Shown in pieces: positions 48,801-59,800 of a DNA stretch of 64,000 bases. A program made the position numbers and the translations under genes. The notes beneath the pieces were generated by a model. It was not told the origin of the DNA, ran no database searches, and saw nothing but the letters and a program-made list of their open reading frames with translations. The stretch's first letter is position 1. Every line of letters starts with the position of its first letter. The stretch covers positions 22,544,758 through 22,608,757 of the forward strand of contig OX155957.1 of assembly GCA_944548615.1 (NCBI GenBank), written 5' to 3'. Source of the DNA: Micropterix aruncella (lineage: Eukaryota; Arthropoda; Insecta; Lepidoptera; Micropterigidae).

Positions 48801-48835
48801 TCTTCTTCTTTTTTTAATTTGATGGCTCCACCCAA
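48801..48835 (-). mobile_element. Tiny (35-bp) retroelement insertion with target duplication
   Basis: Copy 2 lacks it. It is flanked by AAGATTGACGT on both sides (48790-48800, 48836-48846). In reverse it reads GGAGCCATCAAATTAAAAAA and then (GAA)n, the extreme 3' end of the same family as the next insertion. Confidence 0.75.
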
Positions 48836-48872
48836 AAGATTGACGTTTACCTTACCGAGTAGTTCCCTAATA

Positions 48873-49610
48873 CTTCTTCTTCTTGTTACTTTATGGCAAT
48901 CACCGATAGTCGGTGCTTTTCTGCCAAGTCGTTTTCGGAGGGCATCTAAGTTAGTTTGTTATGTATAAGACGGCACAATACTGAAACAAGGGATAGCATA
49001 GAACATGGTTATTGGGGATGATACAAACAAGGAAAGGATGTGAAATATGCTATTACACTAAACAGAAATATTATTAAGGGAAATAAATTAACATATTACT
49101 TTAAATATTTTGGGAGAGTTTAGGGATAACAAGTGGAGAACACATAGAGGGAGTTGGATGTTATACTTTATAAGGTCTGGGATAAAACTCGGATAATTAT
49201 TGAGGATGGGACAGTTAAAGAATAGATGGTCCATCGTGCAATCCCCATGTCCACAATCGCATTGCGGAGACGTAAGAACATTAATACGGTGGAGGTGCGA
49301 TAGGGTGGAGCAATGTCCGATCCTCATGCGGCAGATTATCGAAATCTCTTTCCGACTAAGTGGCTGGTGGTGGTACCATGGCTTCGAGGGGATTACGGTC
49401 TGGATAAGCGAGAACCTCTTACCCTTTTGTGTTAGAGGAAGTGCGCCATCGCTGAGTCCAAATTTTAAAAAGTTTATTATCTATCGAGGGGAAGAAGTCG
49501 GAGACAGGCAGACGGCAATCGACTTCGGAGCCGAAAGTGCGAGCCGAATTCGCCAGCTCGCCCACCGTCTCGTTTTCCCTAATCCCCGAATGACTAGGGA
49601 TCCAGCAGAA
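48873..49610 (-). mobile_element. 5'-truncated non-LTR retrotransposon just upstream of zinc-finger gene 1
   Basis: Absent from copy 2, flanked by a 13-bp duplication, TAGTTCCCTAATA (48860-48872, 49611-49623), with a (GAA)n tail on its 3' side. In reverse it reads WIPSHSGIRGNETVGELANS, the end of an RNase H domain, and after a frameshift MRIGHCSTLSHLHRINVL, then CDCGHGDCTMDHLFFNC (49088-49327), the zinc-binding C-terminus. It sits about 110 bp upstream of the older start codon, so it may lie in the promoter or 5' UTR. Confidence 0.9.
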
Positions 49611-49623
49611 TAGTTCCCTAATA

Positions 49624-50239
49624 AATCTGTGCCGAATAGATTACAGAACTGCCCCGTTGACAGTGTTGCCTTTACAAATAGAACTAGCCGCGTTATGAAT
49701 TGACAGTGTTGCGTTTACAAATATAAATATATTCGAAACTCAAAAAATATTTATTTTATCCGCAAATGTCTATTGACTATTACCTATAGTCGAGGAAATA
49801 GTGAATATTTTTAGGACCTATTTTCCCAGATTGTGAAAGTAATTAAATCTGGTCTAGTATTGATGCTAATTAAGAAATTCCGAGTCTTGCAAGGATTATG
49901 AGGGTGGGTGGCGGGAGGTGCAATCGAATTGTAGTTATTTTCCCAGGTATAAATCATTTCAATTTACTAGAATCAATCATTGAATGCACCAAAAAACAAT
50001 AAGCACAACCACAGCTCATATTTGGTACGGCGACGTTGACATATCTGCTATAGGAGTTTTCTTTATATGTTTCCTAATCGTTGTTTGAACCCACTTGGGA
50101 CACGAACATTCGCCAACGTGTGGAGGCGGCATCAGACTGACGGGAAACTGATCGTTTATCGCGTTGACTGATTTTGATAATTTCCATCAGTCCGTTCATG
50201 ATCAAGGTCACGGACTGAATTGATGTTAGAACACCCGTC
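49624..50239. other. Upstream region of zinc-finger gene 1 (duplicated)
   Basis: Matches 63281-63895. No separate gene recognised. The sequence contains no TATA-type element that I could place with confidence. Confidence 0.5.
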
Positions 50240-50242
50240 TTA

Positions 50243-50486
50243 GGCCCTTGTCGACACACGTTTTGTTGTCGTGAAAATCTACGGTTAATTCGTGTCTAGG
50301 CACGGTCAGTATTGTATCCAGATCACTATGGAAGCTTGTCGACGGGCACGGCGGAAAAACGGACGGCGCCGCCGCTGTGTCTGTGGACAAGGTTCAACAG
50401 TGATCCATACAACACTGACGACCGTGCCTAGACATGCCGAACAAACGTAGATTTTCACGGCAAAAAACGTTCGTGGACAACAGGGC
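50243..50486. mobile_element. Harbinger-like MITE, 244 bp
   Basis: The ends GGCCCTTGTCGACACACG and the inverted CGTGGACAACAGGGC, with long subterminal similarity (CGTGAAAATCTACG, TGTCTAGGCACGGTC), are flanked by TTA at 50240-50242 and 50487-50489. A 3-bp TTA duplication and GGSCC-type ends suit PIF/Harbinger. Related pieces: 9740-10060, and 63899 to the window's end. Confidence 0.75.
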
Positions 50487-50489
50487 TTA

Positions 50490-50775
50490 TTTTTACACGC
50501 TTAGTTTTTTTTTATACTTCTTGTATTGTGTTGATAAAAATCGCTATTCATCGGGACCTCCGATATATATGGGGTAATCAAATGAAAACGAGACGATATA
50601 TCGAGCATGACGCGGAAGTTGTTAATCGCAGGTAGCTGTGTGTATAGTAATGCCCTCTATTGGGAATCCGGAAGGAATAGCGCGAACGTTCACCGCTGTG
50701 CCATTTGCTTGTTACACGCGTTCAAAGCACAGAGGTAAAGAACAAAGAACTTGAGTGCGAAGGCGGGCTGTGCTT
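50490..50775. other. Spacer between duplication copies, no gene seen
   Basis: ATATGGGGTAATCAAATGAA recalls transposon ends in style but no second end was found. Confidence 0.35.
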
Positions 50776-51013
50776 GAATGCGTTCACCTAATAGAAAGAG
50801 ACAGCTCCATATAGTACCCCTCTCCATCCTTTTCTAGTTGCGCATGCGCGTTTATCCATAGAGACTTCTGGCGTCGAAGCGTTGCCATGGTGATATTATA
50901 AGCGTTGCCATAGTGATATATGTATGCATGCGCATGCTCCGTGCAAGCGCGACTAGACAATGATGGAGGGGGTACTATATGCAGCTTTCTCTTTCTATTC
51001 GGCTGACGCATTC
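50776..51013. mobile_element. MITE-like inverted repeat, ~70-bp arms
   Basis: GAATGCGTTCACCTAATAGA... pairs with ...TCTATTCGGCTGACGCATTC, and the arms continue with AGCTCCATATAGTACCCCTC against GAGGGGGTACTATATGCAGC. Inside is a tandem GCGTTGCCATGGTGATAT/GCGTTGCCATAGTGATAT. Target duplication not identified. Confidence 0.75.
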
Positions 51014-51839
51014 TCAGGCTGGTCACGAGGTCTAGTTACTTATATGTACTTACTTACTTACTTATATGTACTTATATGTAGTTACTTATACTCGGAGTGA
51101 GGTCAGCGAGTCGTCTGTGTTTCCGACATCATGACGTGGAAGAATATCGTTTCGTTTCATAGCTGCATCGTTCCAATGTTGTTGGTTCTGGCGCTTGCTC
51201 TCCGGCTTAAAATGATGACGGCATGTTTAATCTCCCGCGACAATACAAATGGTACAGCGATGAGCGTATAATGGGATATAAAAATATCCAAAAGTTGTTT
51301 TATAATATAAAATATCTATAAGTTGTTTTTAATGGCGACGTGTTATCCTAGCGACCACGGTGGCATTGTTTAAAACATAGTAATTTTGGTTGTTTCTTTG
51401 ATTGTGACAAATCTGGTAACAGTAACGTACCTAAATGGCTGAGTCTAGGTTCAAATTATATGTCAAATATGTCTGTCTGTCGGCGCTAAGTGGCCAAATA
51501 AAGTGGCCTGACAGCTCTTAAAAACAACTATAAGTTAGATATTGTAATATTCACTATGAAAATTTAGTTTTTCTGCTATAATTTTGGAGTCACTAGACGC
51601 AATTCGGTCTAGTCCGCCCTGTAATATGTATATAGGAATACTTAAGGTATTTCTACGGTTAATAAAAACAAAATTGGTGTTTTAGTTTCGGAGATCTTAG
51701 CTGCCATACACAAACGCCTGCTGGGCGTGCCTGCCATCCTAGGATGTTATAAAGGCTGCTACCTTCATTTCACCATGGAGCGCATCGCATCGACTTTACA
51801 CTGACAATCTACCAACCAGTTCGAACACTAGCCTGCCAG
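51014..51839. other. Spacer, microsatellite and non-coding DNA
   Basis: (CTTA)n/TATGTACT run at 51036-51090; no gene. Confidence 0.45.
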
Positions 51840-52260
51840 AGGTCAACTACAAACCGCGAGGCACTGGGAAGTTCCAACCAATAAGGCAATCTCGCGCTCT
51901 GGCTACGAGATTTGGGCAAATTTCACCGTCTTCCAGTCTGGTTATGGATTTGAGGTCGCTTACATGCCCTACCTACCGTAGCGGTAATTCATATTCGAAG
52001 TTATCGAAGGTTAAGGATATGCGACAGTATTTCACCGACTACCCCTCGCTTCTTAGGAAACGTATGTTCAAAGACTCCCCTGGCAATTCGTCAGTTAAGC
52101 TTCAGCTAGAAAATCAGCCACCGCCCAACCGCCGCCCGAGCTGTTCCCCGGGATCCGTACTACTAGATCACAACTGCCTACGAATGCTCGATACAACCAA
52201 ACTGCAGATAGAGTTCACTGTGGCCTTTCAGGGTGTCCTCTTCGAGGAGGCTACCGGATA
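51840..52260 (+). repeat. Repeat A, most divergent copy
   Basis: GTCTGGTTATGGATTTGAGG, GGAAACGTATGTTCAAAGAC and CTGGCAATTCGTCAGTTAAG follow repeat A order, resembling the 41600 copy. A 105-codon frame (51944-52261) spans it but has no known domain. Confidence 0.5.
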
Positions 52261-52566
52261 GGAGCAGAGCCATAAGATGGGCCGACTAAAGAAACACAAA
52301 TTGGCCATCAGGCCCAAGCTGCTTGGAATCATTCGGCCCGCCATATACATAAACAAACAAACATTTTATTTTGATGCCATAAAATCCATTCAGTTTAGCG
52401 CGTCCTTAATTAATAATAAATCACTCAAAAAACAAAGAGCGGCATACAGCCAGACGTCACAAGTTGGTAAACGCGATAAACTTTATATTGAGGTTTAAAA
52501 GTATCGAGTAGAAATAATCGACTCTGGAGTAATATCGAGTAACTTAGGTATCAATCGATCAAATGT
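52261..52566. other. Spacer before duplication copy 2
   Basis: Possible retroelement 3' end (AACAAACAAACATTTTATTT). No gene recognised. Confidence 0.35.
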
Positions 52567-53809
52567 GTAAACGGTTACTTGTCGCGATCACTAAGCAGTT
52601 TACCGACAAGTACAAATAAGTGACAAGTACTTGTTACTAGCTACTAAACTCGTGTAAACCTAGCATAATGCTAGGTGTACTAAGCCCGAGTAAACTTAGC
52701 ATAATGCTAGGTTTACTCGAGCTTGGTAGGTAATGACAAGTACGTCGCTTGCACTAATACCTTGCGAGTAAACATGCTGATTCAGCATGTTACCGCTTAG
52801 TATTAGTGCTTAGTTTTAGTGAAACTGCCTGTGCTAGTAAATAGAAGCCAGTCCTATTTACTAAGCGAAACGTGACTACCCCCACCACAAATTAATAAGC
52901 ACTTGTCGCTTGCCGACTCGTTAGAACAGCCGCGTCAAGGGTTAGTGACAAGTTGAAGTGACAAGTGAACACACTTGTTTCTCTATTTAGGTGGCATTTG
53001 CTAAGTTTATTTTGTGATTATGACTGCAGAAAGGTGAAATTCTGAAACAACAACAAAAATCATCCTGGAATTTAAATCCTATGAAAAATAAGGAGGCGGT
53101 GGTGTTGTGTTTTTTTTATTATTTATTGTTGAATCAATATATATACGCAATCATGTTATAAAAATAATATTGTACGCCTAAAAGGCAGTTTGTGTGGCAC
53201 TGAATAATTGTAAAACTTTATGTTACTATACCGCAATTACAATAAAATAAATTTAATTGAATAGTTCTATTTCGAAAGGAGATCGTGTCACTAATACCAA
53301 CGTGTAAACCGTTACATGTCGCGATCAATAGGTTAGCGACAAGTACTACTAAGTGACAAGTACTAAGCGACAAGTACCTACTAAGCCCGTGTAAACCTAG
53401 CATAAGTATTATTCGCCGCCTTGTACTCGACTATAAAACGAAAACTAGCACTCAGGCACAGTATACCAGTCAGTAGCTTCTCTTAGAACAAAATTGAAAT
53501 CAAAGCGAATACGTCACGAGTCGTAAGGGCTCTGATATGGTCGCCAGATGTCTCGCTACTCGGCCTACGCAGATAGCCAATTGCTCGAAAACGTCGCCAG
53601 CCTTTACCTGCGCGTAATGCTAACCGTTCGCGTTCGTCGGGACGTACCCCTCTGCCCACATTCCTTGCACCCTCTTCCCGCAATGCCCTGTAGCTCGAGA
53701 TCAAAGCTACTGATTGGTATACTGTGACTCAGGTATGACTAAAGTATCGGCCAATAATGAAGTATTGACTAATACTCCTACTATAGTCGGGTGTTGGGGA
53801 TAATTCTTA

Positions 53810-56800
53810 TCAGCGACATGAATGTTTTTCCAGGTTTTTCCTACGCTTAAATCTGCCGCCGCATTTAGGACACGAAAAACTTTCCATTTTACGGTGGGCG
53901 GTATTAATGTGGGCAAGAATATTGACTTTGCTGCTGCGCATTTGACCGCATTCACTGCATTGGAAGTGTTTGAGGCGGCGATGCACCGCGTCCACGTGCT
54001 TGGCCAACATCTTCGCTTCTACGAAGGCGCGACCGCATACGCCGCACGCGTGCCTCTTCACTTTACTGTGGATGTAGTCTCGATGGGACCTCAGACCGGC
54101 CAGCTGGGAGAATGAGCGATGGCACTCCTCGCACGAGAATGGCTTCCTTTTCAAATGAACAGTCATCACGTGCTTTTTCAGTGCCTGCGGTAAATATGGA
54201 AAAGAATAAATTAATGTTTATCATAAGGGCCAGGCCACGCGATGCCGTGCGGTTGCGGCGCGGTGCCTGAGCAGTGCCGCTGCGGCGTCCGACATACAAA
54301 TATCCATGGTATGTCACATGGTGGGTTCCGGCGTCGGACCGCACGCAAACCGCACGCACCGGTAATATGCGCCGTCAACCGTCGCATATTACCGGTGCGT
54401 GCGGCGCCCCGAACCGTCGCACCGCACGCACGGTAATATGCGCCGGAGCGGCACCACGGCACCACAGCGTGCATTCGAAAGAGGGTACATCCTTGCCTGT
54501 TTCATTTGTTTTCACGTATTTTTGTTAATTTTTAATCGAAGTGTTTAAAATAAGTAACAACGAAGAAGATATTGGCATTGACTACCTCATTTCAATAGTT
54601 CTACGTACAATTAACTACAACACTATTTGCCCACTGCGGCGTCGTTGTAACGTTGCGGCGCCGCACCGTGCACTGTACGTGTGTACGCCCATACGGCGAA
54701 ATCTTTGCGGTGCGACGCCGCACCGCATCGTGTGGACCGGCTCTAACAGCGATGATCCACTGAAACAGAGAGATGATAAAAAAACAGCTGTGTCGCACTA
54801 AGACTTTCCCAGCAAGTAGCCAAGCACCAGCACCCTGTCTCTGTTTGCGGACGAACCCGGCTGCGTTCCATTACATCTGAGCCCTTAGCCAAGAAACGAA
54901 ACGCACCGTCCAGGACTTGAATGGGCCCGATTGCATTTCTTCGTGAACTAAAATAGAAACTTCGTTCAACCGAACGAGACAGAGCAATACGTTAGAACGG
55001 AATATGCTCGAATAGAACTGTAATATTTTCAGGCACCAAAACTACCTGTCGAACTTATAGACGCCCGAATAAATTTGAACACATTTCGTGCGGTGCTGTT
55101 TTATCTTCGGTGGGTAGTTTTACCGCGGAAAAGTGACAACCGTTCATTTCACATTCCGCTCTGACGTACTGCTCTGTCTCGTAAACATGAACTAATATCC
55201 GATTTTAGTTCAAGAGAAACGCAATCGAGCCCAATATCGAGCCCCTATCTACCAGGGAGCGCGCTAGTCATACTTCAATCTCGAAATATTGGACTTAGAG
55301 AGTTGCAGTTCGGTACAAAGATGCGTCGTTGGGCCGAGACCACATTGTGAAAGGACAATGAGCATTTTTGTATGAAATATGTTCCCAGAGTATAACTAGG
55401 GTCTTGTCTCAAGATGTAATAATATCAAAGTTCAACTCATTAATCCATGTATTATTGAAATTACATAAATCCAAAGTTTTGTATATATGGATGATTTTGT
55501 GAAATAAAATAGTTATTTAACGTAGTTTAATAGGATTTATTATGTAACAAGGGTTTTTTACAAGACGTCATTTAAATCAACAGTTGAGCTAAAATCCAAT
55601 CGTAAAGCAAAAACCGATCAAGTCCAGTATCACAGCCAGAAAAAAAAATCGGTTGTGTTACCCCAAAACCCTTAACCCCGACCACCAACTCCCCCCCCCC
55701 CCCCCCAAACCCCACTCCCTCAACCTCTCTTCCTACCCCAAAGCCTCTTCCAACTCCCCCCCCAATCATCCCCCCACTTAACCCCTCCCCAACCACCCCC
55801 GTCCCCAAAGCTACCACCCCCAACGCTAACATTCGCAGCTCTCCCCAACCCCCCTTAAACCCAACCCCCTACCGCCAAATAAACCCCCCCTTCCCTACAA
55901 ACCCCCAACTCTTTCAAACCTCCCCCCCCCCCCAAAACGCCACCCTTCAAAACCCCTTTTGCATCCTAAGCACTTGGGTATGAATTTAAGCACTCTAGGT
56001 AAGGCGAGTTGGGGTGCGATGGAGGTCTACCTCCCCGTGTGCACGTTTTATCTCACTCTGGCCCAGACTATTCCTAAACGTCTAGGATGGGAAAGTAGTG
56101 AGTGGGCGTGCCGGTGCACCCTGGAAACTCCGGTCAGCTACAACAGGGAGAGATCCCTGAAGTTGATGACTTGGAGGCCAAAAGACCTCCACCCCAAGCT
56201 AAGGTGTTACCCGTACCGTGCCGACGGCTGCGTGGCTGAGGGAGAGCTCAGTCTCTAACGGTGGCTTTCTGAAACCGGGGCGAATCGGGAAGTAGAAATG
56301 CCCTTTGACCGATAACAGGCTCTGTCGGTTTTTGACGACCCTTTCCTGACTACTCGTGGGAACAAATATGGATTTTAAGAAAATAAAAATTCCCCTCTAA
56401 ACTTCGACCAGGACGGTACCGTCCGGGAAGGAAACAGTTCGGAGCCAAGGAGCACGACTCAAGCCGACTCTTTGCCCGAAAAAATCTCAGCTGTCGCAGC
56501 GACAAGCAAAGGTGCAGACAGAATAGGAAACGACTCTGATATGCCCAAAGAAAAGGACCAAGACACTGAGACACACGAGAAGCACAGGACAAAGTTGTCC
56601 GGTGCTGCTCGAAAACGTTTCAGGATGCTGAGGGCAGCAAACGTGAGTGCTAGAGAAGCCTCGGTAGCATGCCTCAGGCCCTGGAAAGATATTAAGAGCC
56701 TGACCCATCAGAGCACTCCCATATCTGATGACCAAAGGGCGTCCAAACGCACACGCTCGGAGGAGGAGTCGCCAAGGGAAAACTCAAAAAAGGCTCCTAA

Positions 56801-59800
56801 GATATACCCAGAAGAAGGCATCAAGCCAAACTTCAGGGAGGTGGTGGGTTCTTCACGTGTGGGAATAAAAAATGAAAGCCCGATGGAAGAAAACCAAATG
56901 CATTTGGTGCACCGCTCGCTACTGACCCTGATTAAAAACATCACTGTCAGAGGCTCGGGCCCAAAATTTCTGGGTTTCACTCACAGGCCTGGCTGGGTCC
57001 TGATCACATGTGAAAATCAGAACAGCCAGGATTGGCTTGTGGGAGTAATCCCAAACCTCAAACCATGGCCCGAGGCAAAGCTGTCTATCATGACGGAAAG
57101 CGAAATGCCCAAGCCACTAGTTTGCACAACGTTCTTCCCCAGCAGCGAGGCGGCGAACATAAAGGACGCCCTAAGTCTGCTGACAAACCAGAACGAAGGC
57201 ATATTTCCAGAATACTGGAAAATACTTAACAGCAGGGAGGAAAAGAATGGACACCACGTGACCTTCTCAATTGACGAGCCCTCTTTGGAGACCCTTCGGA
57301 AAACCGACTACAGGGCCACCCTTGGTTTTGGAAAGATTTCTTTGAAAATCAGGGGTGAGCCCACGAATCCCCCAGGAAACAGGGCTATCCCGTCCTACTC
57401 CAACAAAGGCAGACAAACGCCTGCTCCCATACAGCGAAAGAAAGAGCCGGCAAATCGGCCTTCTCCTGCTGACGAGAGTACAGGAGCGCCTAAAAAGGGG
57501 GGGAAACCTGGGAATGAGCAAGGCACATCCCAATCCAAACATGGACGGTCTCGTCCTCCATTGGAGAGGGAAAAGCCTGCGACAAAGCCCACAACCCCTA
57601 TGGATCACTGATGGCGAACATAGGCAACTCTACGAGGATTCTCCAGATCAACCTCCACCACGCCATTGCCGCCAGCGCAGTGACGGAGTGTTGCTTCACC
57701 AAAGGAGAAATCGACATCGCCCTCGTACAAGAACCCTGGATAAATAACATAACTATCCAGGGCTTAAACGCTACGGGTAAAATCCTCTCTTACAAGGGAG
57801 GGAAAAAACCCAGAGCATGCATAGTGTTCAAGAAAAACATTAACTTCCTGCCTGTTACAGAGCTATGTACTAATGCTCTGTCAGCAGCGTATATAAATCT
57901 CAAAGGATGGAATGGATCCAGAGTCATCTTATGCTCAGCCTATCTATCTGGAGAGAAACAAAATCCAACCGAAAAGCTGGCAAACCTGGTGGAGTACGCC
58001 CGTACCCAAAAGGCTGAGTTACTGGTTGGATGTGATGCAAACGCACACCACACCGCGTGGGGGAGCTCAGACATCAACAATAGAGGTGAGTTACTTAATG
58101 ATTTTATCTCAACCAACTGCCTATGCCTATTAAACAAGGGCTGCATGCCGACCTTTGTGACAAGTGCAAGACATGAAGTTTTAGACATTACGTTTGCCTC
58201 TAAAAATCTAGCCAGACACATAAAAAACTGGCATGTCAGGGATGACACTTCAATGTCTGATCACAGACAAATAACCTTTAATCTACTAAACACCGTAGAC
58301 TGTCAAACCACAACTTTCAGGAATCCTAAAGCCACCGACTGGGACGCTTACCGTACCACACTAAGGCTTAACCTTGAAACAATACAAAAAAAAATAAAAA
58401 CACGCGAGAGTCTAGAATTGGCCGTGGCGGCTACCACAAAAGGCATTATAAACGCCTATGAGGAAAGCTGCCCACTCAAGACAAAGACCTCCAAAAGAAA
58501 AGTTCCATGGTGGAACCCGAAGTTGGACAAACTAAGGAAGGAAACCCGGAAACTATTTAATAAGGCTAAACAAACTCTCAACTGGGAGGAATACAAAAAA
58601 GCCTTAACCGAGTACAACAAAGAAATTAGGAGAGCCAAAAGAGCAACATGGAGAAGCTTCTGCGAGGACATAGTGGAAACGCCTCAAGGAGCCAGAGTAC
58701 ATAAACTGCTCGCAAAGGACAAACCTAACCAAATTGGTCGTCTGAGAAAACCAAACGGAACCTTTACAACAAATGAAAAGGAAACTTTGGAGGAACTAAT
58801 ATCGACCCACTTCCCAGGTGCTGTGACAACTAGCAACGCCGCCACTGCTCCACACAGACCTCGAAACGAGGACTGGAGTAGGGCTGCTAGAATCATAAGG
58901 CCCGATCAAGTTAAATGGGCCGTAAAATCCTTTAAACCTTACAAATCATGCGGGGACGATGGAATCATGCCCGTGCTTTTGCAACAGGGTATCGACATTC
59001 TAACCCCATATCTGGTTAAAATATTCAGAGCAAGCTATGCCTGGGGACATATACCAGAAGAATGGACCAAGGTCAAAGTGCTATTCATACCCAAGGCTGG
59101 CAGGAAGGACTACGCACTGTCAAAGTCCTTCAGGCCAATTAGCCTCACATCCTTTCTACTGAAAGCGATGGAAAAAATACTGGATAGCTATATCAGGGAA
59201 AAAATCCTAACGGTCAACCCTATCAGCTGTAACCAACACGCCTACCGCAGAGGCAAATCCACGGAAACCGCTCTGCTCTACCTAGTAGACAGAGTGGAAA
59301 GGCGTTGGAAGACAAACAAATCGCAGTATGCGCATTTTTAGACATTGAGGGCGCCTTCGACAAAACCCCAATTAAATCACTGGTGAAGGGGCTAGAGTCA
59401 AAACAAGTTGACAACACCACAACCAGATGGGTGAAAGCGATGCTCTCAAACCGCACGGCCAAGGTAGCTCTTCACGGAACAAACCTTGAAGTCACCACTA
59501 CAAGAGGCTGCCCGCAGGGAGGCGTACTCTCGCCCCTACTATGGAATCTTGCAATAGATCAACTCCTGCATAGGATGGCAGAGGCCAGGATAGACACACA
59601 GGGCTATGCTGATGACCTAGTAGTCATTGTCCGGGGCTTCTGCCAAAACACGATCTCACACATAATGCAAAAAGCGTTAACAATCGTTAGCAATTGGTGC
59701 AGAGAGAACGAATTATCGGTCAACGCCGATAAGACCGTCCTCGTGCCATTTACCAACAAACGTCAACTAGGTGGACTTAAAATGCCAATCTTAAACCACA

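Larger units (their letters stand above)
43464..50344. repeat. Segmental duplication, copy 1
   Basis: Collinear with 52567-64000. It starts at GTAAACGGTTACTTGTCGCG and runs at least to the last bases of the window (GGAAGCTTGTCGAC at 50331-50344 and 63987-64000). With three later insertions removed, both copies are about 6.1 kb. They are in direct orientation, 9.1 kb apart. Confidence 0.95.
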
